From an uncultured Acidobacteriota bacterium (GTDB lineage Bacteria; Acidobacteriota; Terriglobia; Bryobacterales; Bryobacteraceae), in contig CADEFM010000016.1 in assembly GCA_902826605.1 (NCBI GenBank), forward strand, positions 58,948 through 122,947: a stretch of 64,000 nt of DNA, read 5' to 3'. A program made the position numbers and the translations under genes. Within the stretch, counting starts at the first letter, position 1. Every line of letters begins with the position of its first letter. Under the pieces are notes generated by a model. The model was given only the letters and a program-made list of their open reading frames with translations. It had not been told where the DNA came from and searched no databases. Positions 27,527-36,425 of the stretch are shown here, piece by piece.

Positions 27527-28372
27527 ATGCTATGGAAACCAGGCGGAGTAAGTGACGATATTGAAGACCGCCGGGGAAGCGGAGGCGGTTTTCCAGGGAT
27601 GCGGTTGGGCGGGGGATTGGGAATTGGAGGATTTCTAGTCCTGTTGGTCCTTAGCTTTGTGTTTGATCGCAATTTGTTCACGCTTTTCACTGGGGATGCC
27701 GCGCCCAGTCCAGCCGCGAGATCCGGCCCGGTTTCCAACGAGGCTGCCAGCACTGAGGTCCAGTTCGTCTCTTTCGTCCTCGATGATTTGCAATCGACTT
27801 GGCAAAATTTACTCGGTGCACGTTATCGGCGAGCTAAGTTAGTGCTATTTCGTGACTACATCGATTCCGCGTGCGGTCAAGGTGCGAGCGCCACGGGACC
27901 CTTTTACTGTCCGGGGGATGAAAAAATATACCTCGATCTGGGCTTTTTTGATGACCTGAAAGATCGCTTCGGAGCTCCGGGCGAGTTCGCGCAAGCCTAT
28001 GTCATAGCGCACGAGATCGGACACCATGTGCAAAAGGTGCTTGGAATCGAGGGGAAGGTGCGGCGGTTGCGGGAGAACAATCCCGGCGACGCGAATCCTC
28101 TCTCCGTGCGGCTGGAACTGCAAGCAGATTGCTTTGCCGGTGTTTGGGGTAAATCGACCAGTCAGCGAAGCATTATCGATCAATCGGACGTCGCGGCGGG
28201 TTTGCGCGCGGCCGCGGCGATCGGCGATGACCGTCTACAGAAAATGTCAACCGGACACGTTCGTCCGGAGAGCTTCACCCATGGATCGTCGCAACAGCGC
28301 GTTGAATGGTTTCAGAATGGTCTAAATTCGGGCGATCTATCGGCCTGCGACACCTTCAACGCCGGCAGATAG
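27527..28372 (+). CDS. YpfJ-type neutral zinc metallopeptidase
   Basis: A 281-residue protein. The N-terminus MLWKPGGVSDDIEDRRG and one transmembrane segment (about 35-55) are typical. The zinc motif is HEIGHHVQ, followed by LELQADCFAGVWG, which holds the third ligand. GSACGQGASATGPFYCPGDEKIYLD is not exact but matches the family's cysteine pair. Probably anchored in the membrane with the catalytic domain outside. ATG 27527 is chosen by comparison with family N-termini. Confidence 0.88.
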   Translation: MLWKPGGVSDDIEDRRGSGGGFPGMRLGGGLGIGGFLVLLVLSFVFDRNLFTLFTGDAAPSPAARSGPVSNEAASTEVQFVSFVLDDLQSTWQNLLGARYRRAKLVLFRDYIDSACGQGASATGPFYCPGDEKIYLDLGFFDDLKDRFGAPGEFAQAYVIAHEIGHHVQKVLGIEGKVRRLRENNPGDANPLSVRLELQADCFAGVWGKSTSQRSIIDQSDVAAGLRAAAAIGDDRLQKMSTGHVRPESFTHGSSQQRVEWFQNGLNSGDLSACDTFNAGR

Positions 28373-28470
28373 TGCTGACGGCGGTAATCCAACTCTTTGG
28401 TCGTGGCCATCGAACCCCGCCATCAGGATGCAGTTTTGGCGGTGATTCAAAAATGGTAAATTAAGGAGAC

Positions 28471-28560
28471 GGTGAGGTGCGAGAGCGGTTGAATCGGGCG
28501 GTCTCGAAAACCGTTGAACCTTCACGGGTTCCGTGGGTTCGAATCCCACCCTCACCGCCA
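28471..28560 (+). tRNA. tRNA-Ser, anticodon CGA
   Basis: The 90 bases fold as a long-variable-arm tRNA with encoded CCA. The acceptor stem pairs 28471-28477 (GGTGAGG) with CCTCACC near the end. The anticodon stem GCGGT/ACCGT closes the loop CTCGAAA, giving anticodon CGA (reads UCG). The T arm GTGGG/CCCAC has the loop TTCGAAT. The extra arm is long, as in serine tRNAs. Its 3' 29 bases are part of the attL repeat of the adjacent mobile element, so the element rebuilds the tRNA on integration. Confidence 0.95.
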
Positions 28561-28561
28561 G
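28532..28561 (+). repeat. attL: 30-bp direct repeat, tRNA-Ser 3' end
   Basis: Thirty bases, from the T stem of tRNA-Ser through CCA plus one base, identical to 63940-63969. The flanking bases differ on both sides (C versus G on the left, G versus A on the right), so the repeat is exactly delimited. Confidence 0.95.
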
Positions 28562-28610
28562 GATTTTTTAAGACCCACGCGCTCAAACACTTGAAAGTCG
28601 TGATAGGCTC

Positions 28611-28646
28611 TTGGTGTCGGTTAAACCGGCCAATACAGACACCAAG
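28611..28646. promoter_or_regulatory. Candidate left-arm integrase sites (TTGGTGTCGG motif, inverted pair)
   Basis: The motif TTGGTGTCGG is at 28611-28620, and its inverted 9-base core GACACCAAG is at 28638-28646. The same 10-mer occurs twice near the right end (63798 and 63809). Presence of the motif near both ends of an integrated element, next to the integrase gene, is what arm-type binding sites would look like. They lie in the leader of the integrase gene, so the integrase may also control its own expression. Confidence 0.55.
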
Positions 28647-28655
28647 AGGTCGCAC

Positions 28656-29852
28656 GTGGCAGCAAAGAAAAGCGTTCGAATCATCAAGAAGGTGCGCGAG
28701 TCGAGTGGCGTCTGGCGTTTCATATCACTTAAGCGAGCAGGCGCGCGCTATGCGTGGGACAAGCGGCCGGGCCACTATTTCGTGGAATGGTGGGAGGGGA
28801 AGCGCCGCCGCCGCGAACTAGCCGGGCAAACGCCAAGCGAGGCGATGGAAGCGCAGCGGCGCAAGCGAAACGAGCTTCTGGGGGAACAGGTCTTGGGCGG
28901 TAAAAGCGAGCGTATGGTCGCTTCCGAGGTTCCACTCACACTTCTGTCGGACGCGATGCAGATGTTCCTGCAGCATGTCCGCGTACATTCGCCAGACAAA
29001 CCCCGGACAGTTCAGAGGTACGGGATCGTCCTTGACCACATCACGCGCATCCTGGGCGCAAAGACCTTCGTGGAGGCCATCACGCGGGCCGACGTAGACG
29101 ACTATAAGTCAGCGCGGAGCGTGGAGTGCAGCGAGCAGCACCCGAATCGGCCCATAACTCCCCGCACCATTAATTATGAAATCGCGGTTCTCCGCACGTT
29201 TTTCTATTTTTTGATCCGGGAACGCAATCTGCCAGTCACCAACCCTTGCGCGAAGTTCAAGCAACTGAAGGACCCCCGCGTCAAGGCGAAGCGTCGTCCG
29301 CCGACATACCGCCAGGAAGAGATTGATAGGATCTTCGCCGAATGCGACGAAAATGAGAAGGCGACCTTCGCCACTCTGCTGCTCACTGGCCTGCGAGAAG
29401 AGGAGCTCTGCTTCCTGAACTGGCCGGATCTGGATCTTGCGAATCTCGATAACGCTACCATTCGCGTAAGTGGCGAAGGTAAGCTGGGATTTTCGCCAAA
29501 GGATTACGAGGAGCGTTTGCTTCCGATTCCAAGGGAGCTCGCGGAGCTTCTCCGACGGCTCCCACGACCAGCTGCTTGGGTCTTCCCGACTAAGGCCGGA
29601 AACCGGCAGACCCACTTACTGCGGCGGTTGAAAGAGATCGCGGATGCCGCCAAAGTGACGAACGGCACGCTCCACAAGTTTAGGCATACGTATGCGACCC
29701 GTCTCCTTGAAAGCGGGTGCGACATCGTGACGGTGCAGAGGTTGATGGGGCATAGCGATTTGGACACCACAAGGCAGTACCTCGATCCAGACGAGAAACT
29801 CAAGCGGGGTGCGGTCAATAAGCTCTCACTAACAGTCTCGGGATCAAAATAG
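28656..29852 (+). CDS. int: Tyrosine integrase of the element
   Basis: A 398-residue tyrosine recombinase. The N-terminal arm-binding-type region (about 1-70, rich in Lys/Arg and aromatic residues) is followed by a SAM-like core-binding domain (about 90-190) and the catalytic domain. Catalytic residues: Arg in TGLREEEL, HKFRH (HxxR), GHSDLDTT (H) and the tyrosine in RQYLDP. It integrates the element into tRNA-Ser and should need an excisionase for exit. I chose GTG 28656 because AAGAGG lies six bases upstream. The frame is open back to a TTG at 28611, but that start would overlap the putative arm sites. Confidence 0.93.
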   Translation: MAAKKSVRIIKKVRESSGVWRFISLKRAGARYAWDKRPGHYFVEWWEGKRRRRELAGQTPSEAMEAQRRKRNELLGEQVLGGKSERMVASEVPLTLLSDAMQMFLQHVRVHSPDKPRTVQRYGIVLDHITRILGAKTFVEAITRADVDDYKSARSVECSEQHPNRPITPRTINYEIAVLRTFFYFLIRERNLPVTNPCAKFKQLKDPRVKAKRRPPTYRQEEIDRIFAECDENEKATFATLLLTGLREEELCFLNWPDLDLANLDNATIRVSGEGKLGFSPKDYEERLLPIPRELAELLRRLPRPAAWVFPTKAGNRQTHLLRRLKEIADAAKVTNGTLHKFRHTYATRLLESGCDIVTVQRLMGHSDLDTTRQYLDPDEKLKRGAVNKLSLTVSGSK

Positions 29853-29883
29853 TGCCACAGGTCGGATTGTGATCCAAGTGACG

Positions 29884-29915
29884 AAAAAAAGCGGACCGCT
29901 CCCGAAAGAGGGTCC
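29884..29915 (-). terminator. Rho-independent terminator for the minus-strand 212-residue gene
   Basis: On the minus strand a GGACC..GGTCC stem (29893-29915, with an inner CTC/GAG stem and a six-base loop) is followed by a run of seven T. It lies about 50 bases past the stop of the minus-strand gene ending at 29966 and 40 bases past the integrase stop. Confidence 0.65.
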
Positions 29916-29965
29916 ACTTATGGCCAAAGCGTGAATCAGGATCAAGCTCTCCAAGTCGTGCCGTG

Positions 29966-30604
29966 TCACCATGATGCTGGACGTGGGCGCAGACCAGCCA
30001 ACACGTATTCATCAGAATAGTCGGAATCTAACTTCCCCATGCAAATGACTGTTCTTTCAGTGGTGCGGTGCAAATAAAGATGCCGAAAAATGCTCTTATC
30101 AGCTTCGCGCCCTTGAATAAATAGGATGTACGGCTTTTGCACTGGGCTGAGGTTGGTCGGATGTTGTTCAGCGAATCTAATCGCGTGTTCGTGAGTTGGA
30201 GCAGTGAGATTGGTCTCGGCGAGTATGGCGGCGCCTTCTTTCCTAGTGAAAGCGCGACCAGGATCGACAAGTTCAACGTCAACTATTTCTTGACTGTCCC
30301 GTGGATTAATCGGAAAATTGACCTGGTTGATCCAACTATTCTCGACCGGCAACCCGAGGCTCGCTACGATCTGATCTGTGTTGCCGGATACACCCAATCG
30401 GATTCGGAACACGTACGGGTCAATGCCTAGAGCCTTTTGGTATGCGTTCGGGTCGATGACGCTGAGACCACCATGTTTCGCGATGCTAAGAAGGTCGTTT
30501 ACGAGTTTTGATTCAAGTAGCTCTGCTATTTGTTCGGTTGTCAATCCCATCCGGTCGAAGATGTCTAGAACATTCCGTGCATCCGATAAGGTAGCGTTGA
30601 TCAC
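29966..30604 (-). CDS. Hypothetical protein, 212 residues
   Basis: Predicted soluble protein starting at a GTG with a strong AAGGAG site six bases upstream. The first 35 residues (INATLSDARNVLDIFDRMGLTTEQIAELLESKLVNDLL) look helical and acidic. No signal peptide, membrane segment or enzyme motif is recognised. The gene is next to the integrase, convergent with it, and has its own terminator. Good start site plus terminator make it a real gene; function unknown. Confidence 0.75.
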   Translation of the reverse strand: MINATLSDARNVLDIFDRMGLTTEQIAELLESKLVNDLLSIAKHGGLSVIDPNAYQKALGIDPYVFRIRLGVSGNTDQIVASLGLPVENSWINQVNFPINPRDSQEIVDVELVDPGRAFTRKEGAAILAETNLTAPTHEHAIRFAEQHPTNLSPVQKPYILFIQGREADKSIFRHLYLHRTTERTVICMGKLDSDYSDEYVLAGLRPRPASW

Positions 30605-30908
30605 AAAGATCTCCTTCTGCCGGAGTTATTGAGTGATTCAGTCCCGGCTCTGAGCATACGAACAACACGCTACTCAGAGCTGGAACCGAATCACTACGTG
30701 GCGCAACAGCGCAGACCTACACACAACACGGTGCAACTGCTTGCTGCAGGACATCCCTGTTACACTTATCCCACTGGTACTTTCTCCTATGTATCAGGCA
30801 GGCGGTTCCGCTCGCATTTTACTGATGGCAACAGAACTGTCAATAGGAAACGCACGCCGCTTATTGGTGCTGCCCAGCGACGGAGACAGACCGAGCGGAG
30901 GTGGATAG
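30605..30908. other. 304-bp divergent intergenic region
   Basis: Separates the minus-strand 212-residue gene from the plus-strand symporter operon, so it must hold both promoters. I see no good -35/-10 pair and no long repeat. A short plus-strand frame from 30629 shows no protein features. The useful element is GGAGGT at 30896-30901, which sets the TTG start of the symporter. Confidence 0.6.
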
Positions 30909-32300
30909 TTGAATCTGACGGCTTGGGATCTCGCAGCGATCACGTTTTACTTTCTGGCAACAGCCATTTTCGCTTACCTCACCCGACGTACACGGACCTT
31001 CTCGGAGTTCTCGGTGGGTAACCGGCAGGTTCCAGGAGCAATGGTTTTTGCCAGTCTTGCAGCCACAATAATTGGCCCTGGCTTCTCCGTCGGCTTCACT
31101 AGCAAGGGCTACACAGGCGGTTACGCCTTTTATGTTCTGGCTCTGACGTACGGACTGCAGACAGTTCTATGCGGGCTCATCTTTGCGCCAAAATTGAACC
31201 GATTCACCGATTGCCATACCATCGGGGACGTAATGGAAAAGCGATACGGCAGATTTGCCCACTTCCTGTCAGGTGTTATTTCCGTTGGGCTTTGTATTGG
31301 GTTCACTGCAGTGATGGGCAAAACGGCCGGTATGCTTCTTCACGCAGTCACGGGATGGTCGCTTCTCACTTCTGTCGCCATGATCACCATGCTCACGGCT
31401 GCTTATACATTTACTGGCGGAGTTCGTGCGGTCATCGCCACAGACGCGATGCATTTCACTTGGTACACTCTCATTATTCCCGCAATGCTCCTGGTCGCGT
31501 TCTCCGAGAGTCCCCGAGGGGTAGAGGACCTGACATCGAGAGCGAGTGATCTTACGCAAAGCGGTTTTTCAGCACTAACGCCAATGCAGATGCTCGGCGT
31601 CGCTATCTCGTTTTTGTTCGGTGAGACATTGATTCCACCATATACCAATCGGGCGCTCGCAGCGCGCTCAGCCTCGGCTTCCAGATTCGGCTTTGTTGCA
31701 GCCGGTGTATTCTGCGTAATTTGGCTTCCGATCGTTGCCTCCCTAGGTATTTTGGCTCATGATTTCGTACCAACGAACATTGCCCCGGATGACACATTCG
31801 TCGCGCTTGGGTCACGACTTTTGCCGCCCGGCATCTTCGGACTTCTTCTGGCGGCGGTCATCGCGATCGTAATGTCTAGCCAAGAATCGGTGTTGAACTC
31901 CGCAACGGTTTCCCTCGTTCGGGACATCATCGACGTACGACGCAATTTGGGCGATCGAGCTGCGCTCCAATTGAGTCGATTCGGCGTATTATTAATAGCG
32001 GTCGCTTCTGTCTGGGTCTCCGTCTATTCTCCTTCTATTATTGATGGACTCCTTATTTGCTATTCGATTTGGGCTCCAACAGTTCTTCTGCCGTTTTTGA
32101 TTGCGCTCTACTGGGATGCCGTACGACCGACGGCTGGCGTAGCTGCTATGTTGGGGGGCGGCGTGACATCGATTTTATGGCAGACTGTGTGGAGAGAACC
32201 ATTCGGTATACCAGCAATTTTGGCAGGCCTCAGCGCTAGTGTGGCCGGATATATCATGGGGTACCTATACGACCGTTCCGTAGATGCTTCAGGTGATTGA
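30909..32300 (+). CDS. Sodium:solute symporter family transporter
   Basis: A 463-residue membrane protein with about 13 transmembrane segments, matching the SSS family (PutP/PanF fold). Seen are the first-helix start LTAWDLAAITFYFLATAIF, FSVGNRQVPGAMVFASLAATIIGPGFSVG, and the conserved GVRAVIATDAMHF. It starts with TTG; the ribosome site GGAGGT lies seven bases upstream. The substrate is unknown; family members take up proline, pantothenate, sugars, nucleosides or similar. It heads a tight operon with a 43-residue membrane peptide and a large methyltransferase-containing protein, so it may import a substrate for that enzyme or recapture its product. Confidence 0.88.
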   Translation: MNLTAWDLAAITFYFLATAIFAYLTRRTRTFSEFSVGNRQVPGAMVFASLAATIIGPGFSVGFTSKGYTGGYAFYVLALTYGLQTVLCGLIFAPKLNRFTDCHTIGDVMEKRYGRFAHFLSGVISVGLCIGFTAVMGKTAGMLLHAVTGWSLLTSVAMITMLTAAYTFTGGVRAVIATDAMHFTWYTLIIPAMLLVAFSESPRGVEDLTSRASDLTQSGFSALTPMQMLGVAISFLFGETLIPPYTNRALAARSASASRFGFVAAGVFCVIWLPIVASLGILAHDFVPTNIAPDDTFVALGSRLLPPGIFGLLLAAVIAIVMSSQESVLNSATVSLVRDIIDVRRNLGDRAALQLSRFGVLLIAVASVWVSVYSPSIIDGLLICYSIWAPTVLLPFLIALYWDAVRPTAGVAAMLGGGVTSILWQTVWREPFGIPAILAGLSASVAGYIMGYLYDRSVDASGD

Positions 32301-32308
32301 AGCCAATT

Positions 32309-32440
32309 ATGATGTACGTTTTTTGCGTATTGTTTCCTATTGTTGCCATTGGCTGCGGACTCTATGTCTTATGGGAGTCTGTAGCATTCGTGATCACCAT
32401 AAGGAGCGCAATCCGCGGCGCGGTGACTTATGAGAATTGA
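32309..32440 (+). CDS. Small one-pass membrane protein, 43 residues
   Basis: Begins ATGATG eight bases after the symporter stop and ends 13 bases before the next gene. It encodes one hydrophobic segment (YVFCVLFPIVAIGCGLYVLW) and a short charged tail. Some SSS symporters work with a tiny membrane subunit, so it may be an accessory of the transporter. The alternative is chance, but the position in a tight operon and the clean hydrophobic helix argue for a gene. Confidence 0.55.
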   Translation: MMYVFCVLFPIVAIGCGLYVLWESVAFVITIRSAIRGAVTYEN

Positions 32441-32453
32441 CCCCGCATAGACG

Positions 32454-35273
32454 ATGGCGAATTGGAACCGGTATTTCGAAGATATATCTGATCTCCAAGA
32501 GTTTGTGTCGAAAGAGATGCGGACGGGCCCTCTAGCCGTCTTCTCGACGATTCAAGCAGCCGATCTGCCCGCCTTAAACGATCTTCTCAACGATCTTAAT
32601 CTGAGCCCTCAAGTGCATCAGCTTGAGCAACCAGACAAGATCAGCGAATATCTGTCGGCAATCCGCGATGGATTGCGCATTTCATCTGTCTGTCTCGTCG
32701 CAGATCTTGAGACTGCAGAAAGGTTTCGCGTATTGTTAGGTGATGTCATTCAATCTGATAGAACTAGCCATACGATTCTGTACGTTCTTGCTCTTCCGCG
32801 GAACCCCAAGTTCGATAAGGAGCGTCTGGTAGATCTCCTCTACGTGGGTGTATACGAGCCTGGCCAAGACACACATTCCGAATACGACTCGATTCGGCAC
32901 TTTGTCCGAAGGGCCTTTCCAACCTTCAATCAGGACACTGAGCTCGCTTCTCGGCGAATCGCGGACTTCATCGAGGGACTTGATATTAACACTATTGTTG
33001 ATGTCGGATGCGGTGATGGCTCCATTCTTCTTGGGCTCGCTGAACGATGCAAGACGAAATTCCGTTACTTTGGATTGGATTGTTCCACACAACAGATCAA
33101 CCTTGCGAATGAGCGGGCGAAAGCTGCCAGGCAGCGCACAGGCGGCGCAAATATACAATTCAGACCCGGCAAATTCGAGGACTTTGCCATCGACACTCGC
33201 GAATATGAGCGATACGCGCTACTCTTTCTTGGTCAGACTGTCGCGCACATTGGCCCAGCTTCTCTAGATGCTTGGCTGAAAGCTAATTCTAGTCGGCGGC
33301 CGGAATATGTCCTATTTGACATGTACGATGAATGGCCTAGATATGCCAAAGATGGGTCTACGCAATACTTTGCCCATGCTTTAAAGTTGATGTCCGATGA
33401 GTCCACAACCTCTGCTCCGCGCGTCTTTACCGTTAGACAGGAGGGACGCATTTGTCGGGGTGTCGATATTTCGTATCACGATAAAATGGGTGGCGATACG
33501 ATCGTTAGGCATGTACTATCAACCTCGCAATACCCCAATCTGATCGAGGACTACGAAGACGTTCTAGCAACTCACGGCTTCGAAATTTCTCAACCCAAAC
33601 AGTACGATCACGCGTGGGGGCGGTTCGACATTCGTATTGCTAACGTGTCACGCAAACTTCCACCTCCAGGGATAGTTTGGCCTGCTCCAGATCTCACTAA
33701 CGGGAAGCTAGTGAATGAAGTCTGGTACAGGACGCTGACTTCTCTTTGGAGCGCTGCAGAGGCCGCTAAAAGGGCCGGAACTATTAGTGGAAGCTTGGTC
33801 GCCGAAATCGACTTCTTTCCAGTCGCTATCCTCCCTTTTGATGGCGACACGGTTTGGGCTCGCTATGTAAAGGCCCATGACGCCGAGGGGGTGGCTGAAC
33901 AAATTTCTCACGCTTGGATGAAACTTGTTGATCGAAATGATAAAAGTAACTCTCTTCCGCGCATTGGTTTTCATAAGCCGGACAAGATGCCGCCATATGG
34001 TCCAGGATTATTCGATGTGTTGATGGCGGACGTCCCCGCTGCATTCGTCACCAGCATCAGTGACACAATCTTTCCCTTCACCTTGAATGTCCACGACCAG
34101 AGACTGGAGGCGTTGGAGCGAAAAGTGCTTGGCGCACAACCAGGTGCTGCCTTCTATGCACTCCCGATTTTTCCTTCTGGAATGCCGGCGTTTTGCTTGG
34201 TTGGGAGGTCCGACAACCTACGGAATGTTCCGCCGCTGACGGTAATGGCAATTTTTCAATATGAAATTGATAAGTACGAACGCTTCTTTGCTGCGCGCAT
34301 TCACGAAGCGATTTGGTGTAATTTCCTTCTAGAATGTCAAAACATGATTGGTTTTAATGGCCTCGAAACACTTGCGGATCAAGCACGCTGGGGAACATCC
34401 AAAAAGTGGAAGTGGAAGAGTTGGGTTGAAACCATTCCCGGTCACGGGCTCCACGATACGACGAGGAGAGTTGAGCAAGCCGATGACTTTGATGCTTTTC
34501 ACAGGAATGTGCTCGATAGTCTTGCCAGAGACTGCCACCAGCAAATTAGTGATCTGTTGCTGACCCATAAATTCTTTACGCCCGTTAGTCGTGGTGGATG
34601 CGGACATGAACTCCTGACTCGTAGGCATCGTTCAGCTGCGGTGCAATTGCTAGAGTCGTTGGTGCAGATTGCGGACCGCTATCAAACCGCAGCTGCACGG
34701 AAATATCTCAAAAAGCTTGCAGAGAGTAATGACGCGACGTATCCCGAAGATGACTCGACGTCTTCTAGGCCCAATGCGGACTATGAACGGGAGAACCTTC
34801 ATTTCCAAAGATTTAAGGCGTTGTTCTGCCGCAGTGACGAAAACCGTGGGGACTACAGGCTAAGTCCACTTATGGCCTGGGCTTTTCTAAGACTCACTCA
34901 TTCCGGAGCCGATCTATCATTGGCGGGGCAGTCTGTTGAGGAAAAATTCGAAAAGGACAAACATGTCTATCCGAAACTGCATGTTCAAGATGTTTGGAAG
35001 GACCTAGAGTTGCTAAATGACATTTTGCAACTCGTCGGTTTTGATTCTATCGACATCAACGGGCAGCGGAATCCCGATGTTATATGTATTGACGTCAAGT
35101 TTAGGCGTCAACTGCATGTCGACGTCCCGACGGCCGGCTCTAGCTTGAGCCCAATATTTGAACTCTTTCGTAAGCTGACCACAATCAACGAAACCGCTGG
35201 CTACGTTGACGGGTTTTCCATTTGCTTTGTAAACCAAGACGCACCACGACATGAATGGATCAAACAGAACTAA
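32454..35273 (+). CDS. 939-residue protein with an internal class I methyltransferase domain
   Basis: Very large protein of unknown family. Residues 1 to about 165 have no recognised domain. A SAM-binding Rossmann domain lies at about 165-400, with motif I VDVGCGDGSILLGLAE at about 182-197 and LDCSTQQINLANERAK after it. The remaining 540 residues contain no motif I recognise. They include AVLPF-like hydrophobic strands, IFQYEIDKYERFFAARIHEAIW, and a C-terminal stretch ICIDVKFRRQLHVDVP. The methyltransferase suggests methylation of a small molecule; the large C-terminal part could be a second catalytic domain acting on the same product. It is the third gene of the symporter operon (13-base gap) and overlaps the convergent 301-residue gene by 14 bases. 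Confidence 0.8.
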   Translation: MANWNRYFEDISDLQEFVSKEMRTGPLAVFSTIQAADLPALNDLLNDLNLSPQVHQLEQPDKISEYLSAIRDGLRISSVCLVADLETAERFRVLLGDVIQSDRTSHTILYVLALPRNPKFDKERLVDLLYVGVYEPGQDTHSEYDSIRHFVRRAFPTFNQDTELASRRIADFIEGLDINTIVDVGCGDGSILLGLAERCKTKFRYFGLDCSTQQINLANERAKAARQRTGGANIQFRPGKFEDFAIDTREYERYALLFLGQTVAHIGPASLDAWLKANSSRRPEYVLFDMYDEWPRYAKDGSTQYFAHALKLMSDESTTSAPRVFTVRQEGRICRGVDISYHDKMGGDTIVRHVLSTSQYPNLIEDYEDVLATHGFEISQPKQYDHAWGRFDIRIANVSRKLPPPGIVWPAPDLTNGKLVNEVWYRTLTSLWSAAEAAKRAGTISGSLVAEIDFFPVAILPFDGDTVWARYVKAHDAEGVAEQISHAWMKLVDRNDKSNSLPRIGFHKPDKMPPYGPGLFDVLMADVPAAFVTSISDTIFPFTLNVHDQRLEALERKVLGAQPGAAFYALPIFPSGMPAFCLVGRSDNLRNVPPLTVMAIFQYEIDKYERFFAARIHEAIWCNFLLECQNMIGFNGLETLADQARWGTSKKWKWKSWVETIPGHGLHDTTRRVEQADDFDAFHRNVLDSLARDCHQQISDLLLTHKFFTPVSRGGCGHELLTRRHRSAAVQLLESLVQIADRYQTAAARKYLKKLAESNDATYPEDDSTSSRPNADYERENLHFQRFKALFCRSDENRGDYRLSPLMAWAFLRLTHSGADLSLAGQSVEEKFEKDKHVYPKLHVQDVWKDLELLNDILQLVGFDSIDINGQRNPDVICIDVKFRRQLHVDVPTAGSSLSPIFELFRKLTTINETAGYVDGFSICFVNQDAPRHEWIKQN

Positions 35274-36165
35274 ATAGTTGCGCAGAGTGTTCAGAGGTTT
35301 GAATACTCGCTTTGACTCCCTTTGATAGGAGTTCGTCTGCGGACTGCTCCCCAGAGCAGTACAGGCCAATCTGAATCATGATGGTCGATTCAAGTGCGAC
35401 TGGATCAAGTTCGAATGCCAGTGCAGCACCCTGATGTACAGGTTCCAAGCATGCTAACGGATAGATGTTGATCAATACTTTATATCCGAGGGCACTTGCG
35501 ATGAATATCCACTCTGCCACTTCACCTGCACAATTACTTTTACCATCTTGTAAGACGGGTCTTTCGACATCACCCCCTTTCATTAGTAGGCACCCTCTGG
35601 AACCCGCACCACGGCCTTTCCAAACAAGACCTGAAGAAGGTTGCAATTTGGCAAGTCGGCTGACTCGTCGTTCAAAGCGTCTTCGGAGAAAGTATTCCGA
35701 AAAATATCCCAGGTATAGGGTGGTTGTGTTTCTGAAATTGCCGGTTTGAGAATACGATGATGGGGGATATGACGTTTCGGCGTAAAAACTGCGCCGCAGG
35801 CGGGACACAAGATTCGTATCCAGACCCTTTAGTAATTGCCAGTCATTTACTATTGTCGTGATGGAGCATGGGATTCCCACCATATGCAGAGCTTGAGCAA
35901 CCGCGGCTCCCAAATCCCACGTGAAAGTGGGGAATATTCCGACCGCAGGCGACGTTCTCGACTCTGGAAGACTATTCGTAGAGGGTAATCGCTGCTCCAC
36001 GTCGGGTAGAAGCCGCGAACTTGACCGATCATAGAAGAGAGAAAAGTGACCGCACTGAATTAGAACGGGTTTGTCTCCAGCGCAAAGGTGACGGTCCAGC
36101 AGGGCGGCAACAAACTTGGTGCTCAGTTCCCGACAGACTCGCGAGATAGCGTGATGGGTTACCAC
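35260..36165 (-). CDS. Hypothetical protein, 301 residues, facing the methyltransferase operon
   Basis: Predicted soluble protein starting with GTG (AAAAGG upstream). No family recognised. Notable stretches are VLIQCGHFSLFYDRSSSRLLPD, VGIFPTFTWDLGAAVAQALH (a GIFPTFTWD motif followed by a small-residue helix), an Arg-rich block around RRRFERRVSRL, and CAGEVAEWIFIASALGYK. Because it shares a 14-base 3' overlap with the methyltransferase gene, the two probably travel together. No membrane segments. Confidence 0.65.
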   Translation of the reverse strand: MVTHHAISRVCRELSTKFVAALLDRHLCAGDKPVLIQCGHFSLFYDRSSSRLLPDVEQRLPSTNSLPESRTSPAVGIFPTFTWDLGAAVAQALHMVGIPCSITTIVNDWQLLKGLDTNLVSRLRRSFYAETSYPPSSYSQTGNFRNTTTLYLGYFSEYFLRRRFERRVSRLAKLQPSSGLVWKGRGAGSRGCLLMKGGDVERPVLQDGKSNCAGEVAEWIFIASALGYKVLINIYPLACLEPVHQGAALAFELDPVALESTIMIQIGLYCSGEQSADELLSKGVKASIQTSEHSAQLFSSV

Positions 36166-36425
36166 ACCTTTTCAACCATTGTCTTTTCTATTATGGCAGA
36201 CGTCTCGCGCAGGCTACAGTTGCAGACCACAGGGATGCTTACTTTCGGTCACTTGACAGGAGGAGGGATGGAAGTATCATAAAGGACGTTATGAGGCGTA
36301 TTATCAATAACTTATGAGAGCATCAAAATACACAATATCCTACGCAAACTCGTCAAGGGTTTGGGCATTGGAGCAGCTTCTACTGGTTCTGGCCGAGCGG
36401 CAGCTACCGGTGATCTGGTGGAGCG
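36166..36425. other. 260-bp intergenic region
   Basis: Lies between the minus-strand 301-residue gene and the second recombinase. It should hold the promoter of both. I see no repeat or hairpin worth naming and no convincing small gene. Confidence 0.4.
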
